Notes: generated by a model from the letters alone, not told the origin. Positions 44,609-56,523 are shown, numbered from the stretch's first letter. The stretch is 64,000 nt of DNA from Paratinospora sagittata (GCA_035771175.1 CM069589.1:29964201-30028200), one strand, 5' to 3'. Numbers and translations are program-made.

Positions 44609-46190
44609 ATGGCTTCAAGTGAAGGAACGACTTCCAGTAGTCGGGAACCGATTCTTACTAGACTTACGGAACTGTCTAAACGGGAGGTTATTACTATGAA
44701 GAGTATCGACAATAGAGATCTCTGTCTCCGTCCTATCCTTCACGAAAAACTCGCAACGCTGGGGTGGTTGAATATAACAAAAGTTGAGGGTTATGTCTCC
44801 TTCAACTTGGTGAAGTCTTTCTACGAAGCCATAAATTGCGTAGGACTTCAAGAAGATGGGATCAACCCTGTCTTAAAGACAACGGTCGAGGAAGCAAAGA
44901 TTTCCATCGACGTCGAAATTATTTCCCGACTTTTGGAGATCCTGATTGGAGATAGAATCATTGACCCACACGAACCCCAGACGGTTGCTGAGATCGTAGA
45001 ATCTAATGAACAATTGTTCAATTCCCTCGCCAACAAGCCGTACACCCAAATGACGTATGCCTACATCCCAAACAATCTCCTTAAACCACCTCTTGCCGAC
45101 CTTGGGAAGATCGTATTCGGCAACATCTTACCAGAAAATGTTGACTAAAGGATCTATGTCAAGAGCTCAAATTCTTGTACTATACTGCATAGAGAAGGGA
45201 ATTAAAGTCTCCCTACCTCACATCATCATCCAACAAATGTTGCGGGTGATTCAAAATCCTACAAAAAAGGAGCTCATCGGCTACGGAGTCTTGATTATGA
45301 GGATGCTATACGAGGCAAACGTCAACACTTTTGATGAGTCTTCAAAGCAGATCACTAATGTGGTTGCAACATCCTCTATCTTCAAAACGTTCGTCTCAAG
45401 GGGAGGGGTGACTGACGGGGAGATATTCGGCACGACTTTAGGAGGAAATAACGAAAGAATTAGAGACAACAATGGACGTTGTCAGCGAAAAAGTCGGCGC
45501 AAGATTCCTGTTAAGGAGGCACCAAATAATGAGCCAAACTAGAACCCAACAACAGACCCAACCCTGAATAATGGTCAACCCGATCATTTATTCTCTGAAG
45601 TTGATTTCTTTGCCAACCTGGGTCAACATCAATCAAGTCAGGATGGACAGGGAATTCCGGCGAATCCACCTTCCTGAAATCTCCCAATCTAAGGAAATAC
45701 GACGTACCAAAGGTTTCCAACTCCTGAGGTACCATATTGGCCAGTTCCACAAGTTCCTGTGAACCAACGACAACCAAATTGTGCCACACCAAACTTTGGA
45801 AGACAGGACATCCCAATGAGTCCATTGTTTCAAAACTTTTCAACTCAAGCATATCCAAACATCCAAGAGGTTCCAGTTAGGGAATTCCCGTATAATCAAA
45901 CCAACTACCCTCCACCTATGAGTCAACCATTCGGCCAATACCTTCCACCAATGCCTACAGCCTATCCTCAACCTATGGGACAGTGAACCTATCAACCATC
46001 GATGGGGCAATCGACTAACCCATTCAAGAAGTTAAATGTGATTGTATCTAGTATTACTTGGATGAAGGAGACTCAAAATGTTTTGTTAACACGTATGAAA
46101 AACGTCGAAGAACAACGAGAAACTTCTCAACGTTCTTCTAGTAGTCTTTCTGTACCTAGCCGGAGGTCTAGGAGGAGCGGTAGTAGGTAG
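44609..46190 (+). pseudogene. G extra ORF upstream of gag (plant transposon-protein-like), broken
   Basis: The ATG opens MASSEGTTSSSREPILTRLT. The first 180 codons are open and contain LATLGWLNITKVEGYVSFNL and LVKSFYEAI, then VEIISRLLEI; after a frameshift come MSRAQILVLYCIEKGIKVSL and GYGVLIMRMLYEANV. This arrangement resembles the putative plant transposon protein domain found in accessory ORFs of plant retroelements, as I recall the family. A Pro/Gln/Tyr-rich stretch (45560-45985) and a basic Ser/Arg tail (SRRSRRSGSR) follow. Stops at 45146 and 45985 region and frameshifts break it. Sense orientation and position between primer site and gag suggest an accessory gene of unknown function. 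Confidence 0.6.
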
Positions 46191-46986
46191 GAAAATTAGG
46201 AATGATTAGTGGCATTGTGACTATTGTTTAAATGAATGAAATGTTTTGTTTAAGACTATTTTTGGTGGGCCGACTTACAACCATTATTTCTTTTGTATCG
46301 CTAACTTTGGAGTGGTATGGGACACAACAAAATTGGAAGATACTAAATAAAATGTGGAAGTAAGAAAACCCACGACCTTGTGTGAAAAGAAACATATGGG
46401 GAAAGCTCAATTACTAATGTTATCACTAAGTTTACACGGTATGGGACGAGTAAATTTAGACGATACTGTTAGTGAACTCCTCTCCAGCTAATGTTTTATA
46501 GAGACCGTGTTCATACAACTTAACTTGGTTGAAACCCTTATTACCAAATTTATGTGGTATGGGACACACGAATTTAGATAATAGTCAAAAAGACTAACCA
46601 AAAGAAATTAAATACATAAGATTGCGATAGAACGTTAGATTATGATATTTACCGAGGCAAATCTTAGAACTTTTATGACTCGTATGAATTTTCAAAGAAA
46701 TATATATATATATGTATATGTTCACAAAAACCAGAACCAAAACATTTGAAATTCTTGCAAAGTTATATACTTATTATATAATCATTCTAACCTTGTTTTA
46801 CACCATGGCCAAACATACGAGGCACATAAGATTATTTGATTCCTCAACAAAAACCTTACATTAACTTAGAAAAACAAGCGGTTTTCATATTGTAGTACTC
46901 TCGAACTTATTGCTGAGAATATCATAACATTATACTTGGCTATAGTTCCTAAATCATGGTTTTGTTTTCTCCTTGCCAGTGAGAAA
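46191..46986 (+). other. G spacer between extra ORF and gag
   Basis: About 800 bases of AT-rich, non-coding sequence. A degenerate repeat near 46310, 46435 and 46555 (GGTATGGGACACA, CGGTATGGGACGAG, GTGGTATGGGACACACG) occurs three times about 120 bases apart, function unknown. Confidence 0.55.
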
Positions 46987-48270
46987 ATGCAAACCAGGAA
47001 GAGAGGAAGGCCACGTACAGTCCGTCCAGTAGAGGAGGCACCTCCTGTAGCTCAAAATCAGGAACTGCCGCCTTCGAGGATAGAGCAGGCCACACATGAC
47101 ACTGCTACTACGTCTAGGCAAGCAGTGCCACCTCAGCTCACATTCTTTGTCATGCCTTCGAGCATGGAAGTATTTTTTGCCAAATTTATCGAGGTGATGA
47201 AGGTAACTGTTCAGAAGGCCGTTCGTGAGACTGCGGCCAATCAGGTTGTCACTGTTGAGGCACCTGTTAGATTTGGGTCGGAGACTCAAACCGACCAGAT
47301 TACGAAGTATAAAAGGCTACAACCCCTTACTTTTGTTGGCACCATTGATGCGGAGGAAGCACAAAAATGGCTGGATGAGTTGAAGAAGGCTCTCGATGTT
47401 ATGAGAGTCGACGAGGCTCGAAAGATTCCACTTGCGTCCTACCAACTTGTTGGTGAAGCAAATACATGGTGGATAACAGTGAAGGAAGACCAAAGGGTCA
47501 ATACCGCAGACATGACTTGGCAGCAGTTCGAGTCATTGTTCATCGATGAGTACTTCCTTGGTGCTGTGAAGAGGCAGAAGCGCCAGGAGTTCGCCAGGCT
47601 ATACCAGGGTAGCATGACAGTCAAAGAATATGCTATTAGGTTTAAAGAACTATCGGTCTACTATCTCTCCACCATCTCAATGGAGCAAGATAAGACCGAG
47701 AAATTCTACAACGACTTTCATCGTGACATCCGGTAAGCCCTGTTGATCTTGGATCTCAAGATTTACAAGGAGGTGGTTGACAATGCCATGAGCTTTGAGT
47801 AGGAGTAGAAAATGAATAGGGGAAAATGACCTGCAACGTTTTCCCAACAAGGCTCGCAGCAGGGCCTCAAGAAGAAACCCTACTATAATTAAAACCCAGC
47901 CCTCCCAGCCCATGTTCAAAAGAATGAGGCCACGGCACCTCCGGCTGAACCGTCTAACCCTGACCATCAGGGTTTTCTCAATCAAGGCCGAGGAGGTCGT
48001 AATGGAAGGGGTGGTCGTCGCAACGACAATGGCAGGGGTGGTGGTCAGCACCACAATCAACATGGCCTTCAGAACCAGCAACATGCTCCTCAGCAGCAGA
48101 GACCGACTTGTTATAACTGCGGCCAGCAGGGCCATGTAAGAAATGCCTGCCCCCACCCTCAGTAACCGCGGCAACCTATTCCCGTTGTTCCAATCCAGCA
48201 GGCCCTACCTGCTGCTAATGCCCAACCCAGGCAGAACCAGCAGAACTAGGGGCAACGAAACCAGGGCAGA
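46987..48270 (+). pseudogene. G gag (chromovirus)
   Basis: The ATG opens MQTRKRGRPRTVRPVEEAPP. The retrotransposon gag core follows: FVGTIDAEEAQKWLDELKKA, LVGEANTWWITVKED, FESLFIDEYFLGAVKRQKRQ, FARLYQGSMTVKEYAIRFKE. A TAA at 47734 and further stops interrupt. A Gly/Arg-rich linker and the CCHC knuckle CYNCGQQGHVRNAC (about 48109-48150) follow. Gag would package RNA into particles. Confidence 0.9.
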
Positions 48271-48675
48271 GCGTTTGTTATTGCTCAACAACCCCTCCCA
48301 GATAATAATGTAGTCAAACGTACATTTCCCTTGTTCAATACAATGGTGCATGTCTAGTTCGATTCGGGTGCTACGCATTCCTTTATATCTTTTGCATTGG
48401 TAAGGCATTTAGGGTTGCATCCTGAACCCATAGACATCACAATCTATGTCACATTACCATTAGGATCTGGTACTGACGTGAATTTGCAGTGTTCTCGATG
48501 TGAAGTTCGCATGTCAGAATAGATAATATATGCAGATCTCTTTGTGATGGACATTGAAGACTTTGATATCATCCTCAGCATGGACTGGCTCGCACCTCTC
48601 AATGCAAATATTGATTGTATGAAGAAGCAAGTTCAATTAACCTTGCCAACGGGGTAGTTTGTCAAGATTCAGGGA
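48271..48675 (+). pseudogene. G aspartic protease
   Basis: The active-site segment FDSGATHSFIS lies near 48358-48390, directly after an in-frame TAG. The downstream segments FVMDIEDFDIILSMDWLAPL and IDCMKKQVQLTLP are those of chromovirus proteases (consensus MDWL). Stops near 48520 and 48656. Confidence 0.87.
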
Positions 48676-49440
48676 ATGAGAAAATGGATACACAACTCGA
48701 CTGTTGCACTTCTTAAGGCACAACTTCGAGTTCTATCCCTTGGTGATGACAATGAATCACCAACACTGTACCCTCTCGAAGTACATGATGTCCCGGTAAT
48801 ATCTGAATTCCCAACAGTTTTTCTAAATGACCTTCGTGGTCTACCTCCGATTAGGGAATTCGATTTTGAGATCAAAGATCGATTTGTGGTGGTATTCGTG
48901 GATGATATCTTGATATATTCCTCAACTGAGGAAGACCATAATATACATCTGAGGATTGTCCTCTAGACGTTGAGAAGCCACCAGTTGTATGCAAAGTTGA
49001 TTAAGTGCAAATTTTGGGCGAAACGAGTTCAATTCCTAGGTCACGTGGTTTCAGGCAATGGCATTGAGGTGGATTCTTCAAAGGTTGAAGCGGTTTTAAA
49101 CTGGAAGCAGCCTACCACCGTTACTCAAATTCAGAGTTTTCTTGGTTTGGCTGGCTACTATAGATGCTTCATCGAGGATTTCTCAAAGATTGCTGAACCT
49201 ATGACCAAGCTCACTCGGAAAGATGTACGATTCATTTGGAATCCTGCCTGTGAATCGTCATTTCGGGAATTGAAAGTGCCTCACGACAGCACCGGTACTA
49301 ATCACTCCATGAAATGGAGTTGGGTTTTCACTATACGCCGACGCCTCTCTCTAAGGCTTAGGTGCAGTACTAACACAAGAAGGCCAAATTGTTGCTTAAG
49401 ATTCAAGGCAACTGAAGATTCATGAGAGTAATTACCCAAC
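48676..49440 (+). pseudogene. G reverse transcriptase, internally deleted in frame
   Basis: The connection (VHDVPVISEFPTVFLNDLRG and PPIREFDFEIK) leads straight into DRFVVVFVDDILIYSSTEED, so the fingers and most of the palm, roughly 150 or more residues before the catalytic FVDD box (about 48894-48906), are missing. The frame is preserved across the junction near 48877. LYAKLIKCKFWAKRVQFLGH and TTVTQIQSFLGLAGYYRCFI follow, after a TAG at 48964. Further frameshifts lie near 49265-49420. Confidence 0.88.
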
Positions 49441-49855
49441 GCATGACTTGGAACTTGTAGCAGTCGTATTCGCACTGAAGTTATGGCGTCATTACCTATA
49501 CGGTGAACTATTTGAGGTATTCTCGGATCACAAGAGTATCAAGTACATCTACACTCAGAGAGACCTAAACCTCCGCCAAAGACGATGGTTGGAATTCTTG
49601 AAAGATTATGACTTTCAACTCCAGTACCATCCCGGTAAGGCCAATGTTGTCGCAGATGCCCTGAGTAGAAAATCTTATGTTGCTTGCACTCTTAACTTCG
49701 AGATGGGAAAGTTGGCTATAGAGATGGAGAACTTTAACCTACAATTGATTAAGGAGGGAACAAGATCACGACTTTCTCAATTAGCAGCCAACTCTGAGCT
49801 TATTAGAAAGATTTCAGCATCTCAAGCCAACGACCCTATGTTAATGGAGAAATGA
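49441..49855 (+). pseudogene. G RNase H
   Basis: Open frame with [40 protein letters not shown] and [16 protein letters not shown], the standard Ty3/Gypsy RNase H blocks. The catalytic residues of the first block are lost in the frameshifted stretch before 49440. Confidence 0.88.
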
Positions 49856-51196
49856 GAACTTCTACTCAGCGAACGAGACTTTCCTCACTGGTCCATCTCT
49901 GAAGACGGGGCCGTGTTTTACCAAAAAAGTTTCTGTCTGCTGAACGATCCTGAGGTTCGGAAAGAAGTGCTCACTGAAATGCACTGTTTGAGGCTCACTA
50001 TGTATCCTTGGGAAGACAAGATGTACAAGGATGTCGAGTGACAATTCTGGTTTTCTAGAATGAAGAAGGCTATTGCAGCCTTCGTTGCTCGATGTCTCGT
50101 TTGCCAGCAAGTTAAGGAAGAACGTAGACTTCCCTTTGGACTTCTCCAGTTTTTAGATTTTGTTACAGCCTTGCCTCGAAATAATAAAGGGCAAGATGCT
50201 ATCTGGGTTATCATTGACAGACTTACAAAGTCTGCACACTTTTGACCTATAAGGTTCACGGATAACCTCGCCAAGCTTGCCGAATTGTATGAAAGAGGGA
50301 TCGTACGCCTCCATGGCATACCATTCACGATAGTTTCTGATCGAGATCCTCGAATCACATCAAAGTTTTGGCAAAGCTTCCAGAGTAGAATGGGCTCCAG
50401 GATCACCATGAGCACAACCTTTCACCCTCGGACTGATGGGCAATCAGAGCGTCTTATCCAGATCTTGGAGGATATGTTACGGTGCTGCATTTTGGACTTT
50501 CATGACGGATGGGCAAAACACTTACATTTGGCCGAGTTTGCATACAACAACAACTACCAAACAAGTATCGGCATAGCACCATATGAGGCTCTCTATGGTC
50601 GTCTTGTAGATCTCTGGTATGTTGGTTAGATATGGTGGATCGACCGCAATTAGGGCGTGAACTAGTTCAAGAGACTTCTGAGAAGATCAAACTAGTAAAG
50701 GAGCGAATTCGTGTTGCACAAAGTCGCTAGAAGAGCTATGTTGACAAGCAAAGTCGACCTCTAGAATTTGATAAGGAGGACTTGGTTTTTCTAAAAGTTC
50801 AGCCTACAAGAGGTGTCAAACGCTTTGGGATCAAAGGAAAGCTCTCCCTACGGTATATCGGTCCATTTCAGATCATTGAACGTATTAGTAAACTAGCCTA
50901 TCGTCTATCCTTTCCATCTTCCATGTCTAAGGTTCATGAAGTTTTTCACGTATCTATGCTTCGAAAGTATCGTCTTGAGCCTTTGCATATCATCCCTCTG
51001 GTCAAGGCTCGGGTTGAGAAAGGAAACAAGTATTAGGAGAGTGGGATACAGATTCTGGATGAAAAACTCAAGAACTAAGGCGACATAGCATACCACGTGT
51101 GAAGGTGCTCTGGGATCACCACGAAGTTGAGGAAACAACATGGGAACTAGAAGAAACAATTAAATTGAAATACCCTGAATTGTTTTCTAGTCAATA
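49856..51196 (+). pseudogene. G integrase with chromodomain
   Basis: The zinc domain (CLVCQQVK, with the preceding His region decayed to MYPWEDKMY), core catalytic Asp in DFVTALPR and DRDPRITSKFW, catalytic Glu in TDGQSERLIQIL, and EFAYNNNYQTSIGIAPYEAL are all visible. About a dozen residues between the zinc domain and the first Asp are missing. The C-terminal GPF domain (GPFQIIERISKLAYRLSFPS, VFHVSMLRKY) leads to a chromodomain (VKVLWDHHEVEETTWELEET, about 51100-51165). The chromodomain would direct integration to heterochromatin. Several stops (e.g. 49853, 50040, 50627). Confidence 0.9.
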
Positions 51197-51805
51197 ATTG
51201 ATGATGTGATACATTATACTTTTTAACTTATCAATAAAATGATGGAACTCTTTTTATAATATCTTAATACATCGTTTCACTTAAATAACTATGTCGATGT
51301 CTGAAAATAGTACTGATGGAGGTAGTGATGCACACACGCAATGACCTCTTTGGCAACCTATGGCGACTCATTCAGGATCTGAGTCGAGCCACAACTACTT
51401 TGCATCACCAACTTCACCGCCCCACAGACAGCCGATCAGAGCATGCATGGCTTTCTCATAATAGTTTTGCTCGAAACAATCCCGTGCCCTCATCCTGGTA
51501 GGATCTTCAACCAAAATTGCTAGGCGCCCGGATTCGTGCAACAACACGAAAAAACATTCCACCGCTCAACCTACCTCCCCTGAAACGATGCAACCTGCAG
51601 AGCCCTACACCACCATCTGTTAGACAAATGTCGAAACCTTCTGAGGACAAGTTCGACTCTATTTGCTCTCCATTGTTTGATGATGTTGAGGATTCCACCA
51701 GCAACAGTGCTATTCAGGGACGTTACAGGCACCACCCTCAACTAGCAAGTGATGACGACGACGATGAATCTCACGTTGACAGCAATCATCACTACACAAA
51801 TTAAA
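51197..51805 (+). other. G 3' region with a small acidic open frame
   Basis: An open frame at 51517-51804 encodes a Pro-rich start (NIPPLNLPPLKRC), then SKPSEDKFDSICSPLFDDVE and an acidic, His-rich end (ASDDDDDESHVD). It ends just before the polypurine tract. Its good codon openness and composition suggest former coding, but no family is recognised and it may be the end of a longer frame beginning near 51316. Confidence 0.4.
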
Positions 51806-51822
51806 TTTTGAGGGGGTTAGAG
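51806..51822 (+). other. G polypurine tract
   Basis: TTTTGAGGGGGTTAGAG directly precedes the 3' LTR. Confidence 0.85.
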
Positions 51823-53131
51823 TGTAATACCTTAGGATTGCACAAAAAAAATGAAAAAAAATTTTGAACTTTGGGCAGCCCGCCTAAAGGTTTGGCATCA
51901 TATTTTTTTTATAAAAGGAGGGCTCCCCTCCACCTTCATTTTCACACCAATCCAACTCTCTCCTCTTGTTGAAATTTTTTTTTCTCTCTCTCTTTTTTGA
52001 GACTTTCTTCACGGTGCAACGCGGTTCTGCCAGGGGAAAGGCGCCAGTTCTCATATAGAGTTATTATCTGAAGGTGGGGAACGAAACATAGGTTTGCGTG
52101 TCTTATGACTTTTATTAAAGTTTACATTCATTTATCATTATGTGTACTATTCATTTACACTGCATTATTGCATATAATGTTCATACCTGTCATACTTATA
52201 CCTGTATATTTGGAGTTCATGTATTATACTGTTGCGATGCATGATTAGTGGTCAATCTGGCTCAACCAGACTCAGTCTTGTCCTTAAAAACTTTAAATAG
52301 TGAACGGGAGGCAGTGTGCTGCTCTAGACGATTGGTATTTAAGTAGACGTTGTGTTTCACCTCTCAAGCTGGAGACTGATCTGGTTGGTCTTATTTGAAA
52401 GCTATCAACTTATACAAGTAATATTGAATGTCCTAATTGTGCACGTAGTGATACCGACCCTGATAAGGATCACTAGACGTTGTCAAATCCTGTCTAATGT
52501 TAGTAAAGACCAGACCTGTTTATGCATTGACATCATAAATAAGCACTACCTAGGGACGTATGTGGTTTGTGATCCATAGAATAGTTAGAATCAATGCTCA
52601 CTATTATTGATATTTCTCTGGAGAGGGACGCACAATGAGAATCCGGGTTTACCTGGGGAGGGAAATCTGTACGAGAATCCTGGCCGCCGTTCCTAAGGAG
52701 GGACGTACAATGAGAACCTGACTATTCCTAGGGAGGCAGTGTAATGCATACATACATGTTGTATTGATTATGATGCTCTGATGTGTATTTATGATATTTG
52801 ATTATCAAGTTTGCTTTATTAATTGTCATATTCACGAACTATTTTACCCACTGGGCATTAGCTCACCCCATTGTTATCCAATTTTTCAGATGAAATTAGG
52901 GTGGACTCGGTGTAAGTTTTTGGGCCCACCTATTGTAACCCTTTGTTTATTCATTGGAGATTTTGGGAGGATGTTCCCTTTTCTATTTCATGTACAAGAA
53001 TATATTCTGAAATTAATAAAATCAGACTTGTACATTATTGTGTTCCTGCGCACTCGGTTATTGTTATAATGCATTCGGGCCCCGTCCGTGAGTGTTCTGC
53101 AGGTTTAGGTGCGTCCGGGCGAGGTGTGACA
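51823..53131 (+). repeat. G 3' LTR
   Basis: TGTAATACCTTAGGATTGC to GGCGAGGTGTGACA, collinear with the split 5' LTR. It retains the GGGACGTACAATG duplication in shortened form. Confidence 0.92.
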
Positions 53132-54619
53132 TTTTGTGTGTTTATGCTAGTTTTGATGCATTTGTTATAGGTGAAAGTTGGTTTTTATGCAATTTTTCGG
53201 TTTGTTAGTTTATAAGTTGGATCAATTTATTTTTCAAGTGAATTAATTATTCGTTTTGCATTGTTTTGTAGATATTTAGATATGTGGAAGTGAGCATGAA
53301 TGATGGACACAACGTATGAGAAACCTAGATGATGATTCATGAAGAAAACAAGTCAAAAAGTGGAGAAAATTGGCTAAGTCCCCAAGGGAAATGAAGAAAA
53401 TAGTAGAAAAATGCACAAAAGGGTCGTAACTAGGCACTGCGGCGCCGAAAAAAGTGATTTGCGTGAGTTTTGTATTTTGGCCATAACTTTCTTAATTTAA
53501 CTCGGAATTGGATGTGGTTTGTTTCTACTTCTTCCTTACTTGAAATACTATAAGATGAGAGGGTTTTGAGGGCGATTTGTAGTGGAGAACAAGAAGAAAA
53601 AAATGGCGGGGAAGAAAGCGGAGGTGCAATTCAAAATAGGAACTTTCTAATTTTGTTGCGAAGTTTCCTAGTTCAACTTGGACTTCTCTTGAGTGACTTC
53701 CTATATATGGACTTGTGGCTCTATATAGACCATTTTTTAGGATTTCTAGAAAGGAGAGAGGAGAACAAGCTGAAGAAAATTGGATCGAAAGAGGCGAAAA
53801 ATGCGAAGTTGGAAACAAATGAGCATCTTCAACATCTTCCAATTGGTTCTCTAGTTTCTTCTTATTTCTATTCAACATGTTCATCAATATTTTTATGTTT
53901 TCTTCTATTTCAATGATGAGCTAAGTTGTTTGTTTAGAGTTACAATTAGATCTCATATGGATATTGAATTTTATGTTTGATTTTAGATTTAATTGAATAT
54001 TTAAAGTTGTTTATTTTAATTTGTTCTTAATGCTTTTAATTACTTGATCACTAATTAGATGATTTGTTGAATCTTTATGATCTTGACGAAGGGAGTTTAG
54101 ATTTGTAAACTTGATTAAAATAACATATGATCATAAGGGAGAAAGCTATTGAGTTCATGTGAGATGAAAATATACTCATGTGACATGTGTAACCATTGAA
54201 GAGTATAATCTTAATGAATCTTGGTTTAATTTAAATTTTATAGAAATATTGAGATTTAATTAATCAAGGTATTTTTGCTTGACCATTGAAAGAGGCTTGT
54301 AAATAATTTAGACTCTTGGTTAACAACTTTAATTAATCAGTTAATTGAAAGATAGTTAGATAAATCCAATTGAAATATGAGGGAAGATTGTAATTCTAGG
54401 TTTCCATATTCGTATTACTTTGAATAATTTTAATTTGTTTTATATTTGATTTTATTGTTTAGATTCCAACAAATTTTAATTAGTGTTTAGATAATATTAG
54501 GGTGAAAGAATTTTAATATTTTACAAAGAAGTTCAATTGCAAATCTCTATGGGAATGATATTCTATTCATCACTTTATTACTTGTTAATGGTATTGTGCA
54601 CTTGCAATTTTACGCAATA
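53132..54619 (+). repeat. H 5' LTR, second part (after G)
   Basis: Collinear with 61597-62517 (phrases GTGGAAGTGAGCATGAATGA and GGACTTGTGGCTCTATATAG), then continuing to TTTACGCAATA, about five bases before the primer site. With 41419-41498 the LTR is about 1.57 kb. Confidence 0.87.
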
Positions 54620-54625
54620 AGGTTT

Positions 54626-54644
54626 TGGCACCGTTGTCGGGGGA
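54626..54644 (+). other. H primer binding site, tRNA-Asp type
   Basis: TGGCACCGTTGTCGGGGGA, similar to the perfect site at 827-844 with two transitions and an extra G. Confidence 0.8.
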
Positions 54645-54768
54645 TTTGTTTTCTAATTTCTTTTGTTAATATTAATACCAATCAATCATAGTCTTAATCT
54701 AAATTTTTAATTTTTATTATTATTACTATTATTTTTATTTTATTTTTTTAGGTACTTGAAGCCACTGT

Positions 54769-56300
54769 ATGCGAAGGTCTAGAAGTTTAAATCTAATTCC
54801 TTTTGATCCGGAGATTGAAAGGACTACACAAAGAACTCAAAAATAGATAAGGCAAGCTTCTACTCAACAACAAGCAATGGAAGATCAAATTATTCCAGAA
54901 CCAAGTGCATAACCTAGATCTTTGCAGGAGTATGCTATCTCCTCGGTCAATGATATTCCATCAAGTATTTTGAAACCGGATATTCAAGCTAATAGCTTTG
55001 AGATAAAGCCGACAACCATTCAAATGCTTCAAACTTCTTTGACATTTGGAGGCGCGCACCTATTGAAGATCCTGCTGAGCACATTAAGAAATTCTTGGAG
55101 ATATGTGACACCTTCAAGCAAGCTGGAGTATCTACTGATGCAATTCAACTCCGATTGTTCTCTTTCTCACTCAGAGATAGGGCAAATAGCTAGTTGGATT
55201 CTTTTCCATCCGGATCTATTACTACATAGGATATGTTAGCTTAGAAGTTCTTAGCAAAAATTTCTCCACCTGGGAAAACTGCGAAGCTGCGGAATGACAT
55301 CACTCAGTTCACACAGCATGATTCTGAATCTCTCTATGATGCATGGAAAAAGTACAAAGGATTGATCAAAAAATGCACTCATCATGGGATACCAAGGTGG
55401 CTACAAGTGCAAACGTTTTAAAATGAGTTACTAGCACCTCTGAGAACAACTATTGATGCTGCAGCAGGTGGAACTCTCATGGACAAAACTATGATTGAAG
55501 GATACAATTTGCTAGAAGATATGGCTTCCAATAACTATGAATGGCCTGTTGAGCGAATGATGGCAAAGAAGGTTGTTGGATTATATGAAGTTGATGCACT
55601 CACTCCATTATCTACACAGGTGGCAGCGCTATCTATGAAATTTGACACTCTGGGATTCAAAGCCCTCAAGTAACTTGTGATCTGTGTGGAAGTAATCATT
55701 CTAGTAATCAGTGTTATCTAAACACCGAGTCAATGCAGTATGTGAGCAACTCTAATGGGCAGCAAAACAACCAGAGCTACTATAATTCGGGGTGGAGGAA
55801 TCATCCTAACCTATCATGGGGTCAACATCAAGGCCAACCTCTAGCAATGAGGCCTATGTTTCCATCCAGAATACTTCCTCAAGCTCAATTCCAAGATAAG
55901 AAGTCATCATTGGAAGAGATAATGCAACAATTGGCTGTTAACACTGACAAGTTCATGACTGAGACGATGACTCAATTTCAGAGCCAAGCAGCTTCTATTC
56001 GAAATCTAGAGATGCAAGTTGGCCAACTACCCAATAATATCAACAGCCGACCTCAAGGCACTTTGCCAAATAAGACAGAGTTCAACTCTAAAAGGGATAA
56101 TAAGGAGCAATGCAAAACAATTACTTTGAGGAGCGATAAGGAGTTGTTTGAGGTGATTAAGAAGCCTAATGATTCAGTTGAGCGTACATTAGAGAAGTAA
56201 GTGGAGAAGAGGTAAAAACATGAAGAGAAGAAACAGGACATTCAGAAGAGTGTTATGCCTTACAAGCCGCGACCACCTTTTCCACAGCGTCTACAGAAGC
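54769..56300 (+). pseudogene. H gag, broken
   Basis: The ATG opens MRRSRSLNLIPFDPEIERTT, homologous to A0/A1 Gag. Stops at codons 25 and 47. The frame shifts near 55055. The core has LRLFSFSLRDRANS, LRNDITQFTQHDSESLYDAW, TIDAAAGGTLMDKTMIEGYN and WPVERMMAKKVVGLYEVDAL. After a further shift a cysteine motif CDLCGSNHSSNQC (about 55678-55716) resembles a zinc knuckle with one residue less; A0/A1 lack it. A Gln/Asn-rich linker and coiled-coil segment follow. Confidence 0.85.
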
Positions 56301-56523
56301 AGAAGTTGGATAAGTAATTTTCCAAATTTTTAGAGGTGCTCAAAAAGCTCCACATTAATATTCTCTTTCCTGATGCTTTGGAGCAGATGCCAAGCAATGT
56401 TAAGTTCATGAAAGAGATTCTATCTGACAAGCGAAGGTTGGGGGAATTTGAGACAATTGTTTTGACAGAGGAGTGCAGTGCTATTCTCCAGACCACCAAA
56501 GCTTAAGGATTCTGGGAGCTTCA
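56301..56523 (+). pseudogene. H protease region, N-terminal part (before C+)
   Basis: Contains LEVLKKLHINILFPDALEQM, FMKEILSDKRRLGEFETIVL and the start of the protease core (KDSGSF-equivalent, one base shift away), then target CTTCA where C+ is inserted. Confidence 0.85.

Larger units (their letters stand above)
41499..53131 (+). mobile_element. G: Tekay/Del-like chromovirus with an extra upstream ORF
   Basis: Two B-family LTRs flank an initiator-Met primer site, an extra ORF (44609-46190), gag, protease, partial reverse transcriptase, RNase H, integrase and a chromodomain, a 0.6-kb 3' region and a polypurine tract. Chromodomain and primer type place it among chromoviruses, Tekay/Del most likely. 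Numerous stops, an in-frame reverse transcriptase deletion and solo LTR J within the 5' LTR make it defective. The immediate flanks (TAATA and TTTTG) do not form a clean duplication, although both sides are H LTR sequence. Confidence 0.88.

Noticed and set aside
47677..48174. 165-codon minus-strand frame
   Set aside because: Antisense shadow of the G gag Gly/Arg-rich linker and zinc knuckle.
51316..51501. Envelope-like gene in G
   Set aside because: No signal peptide, transmembrane segment or envelope motif; only a short, low-complexity frame.
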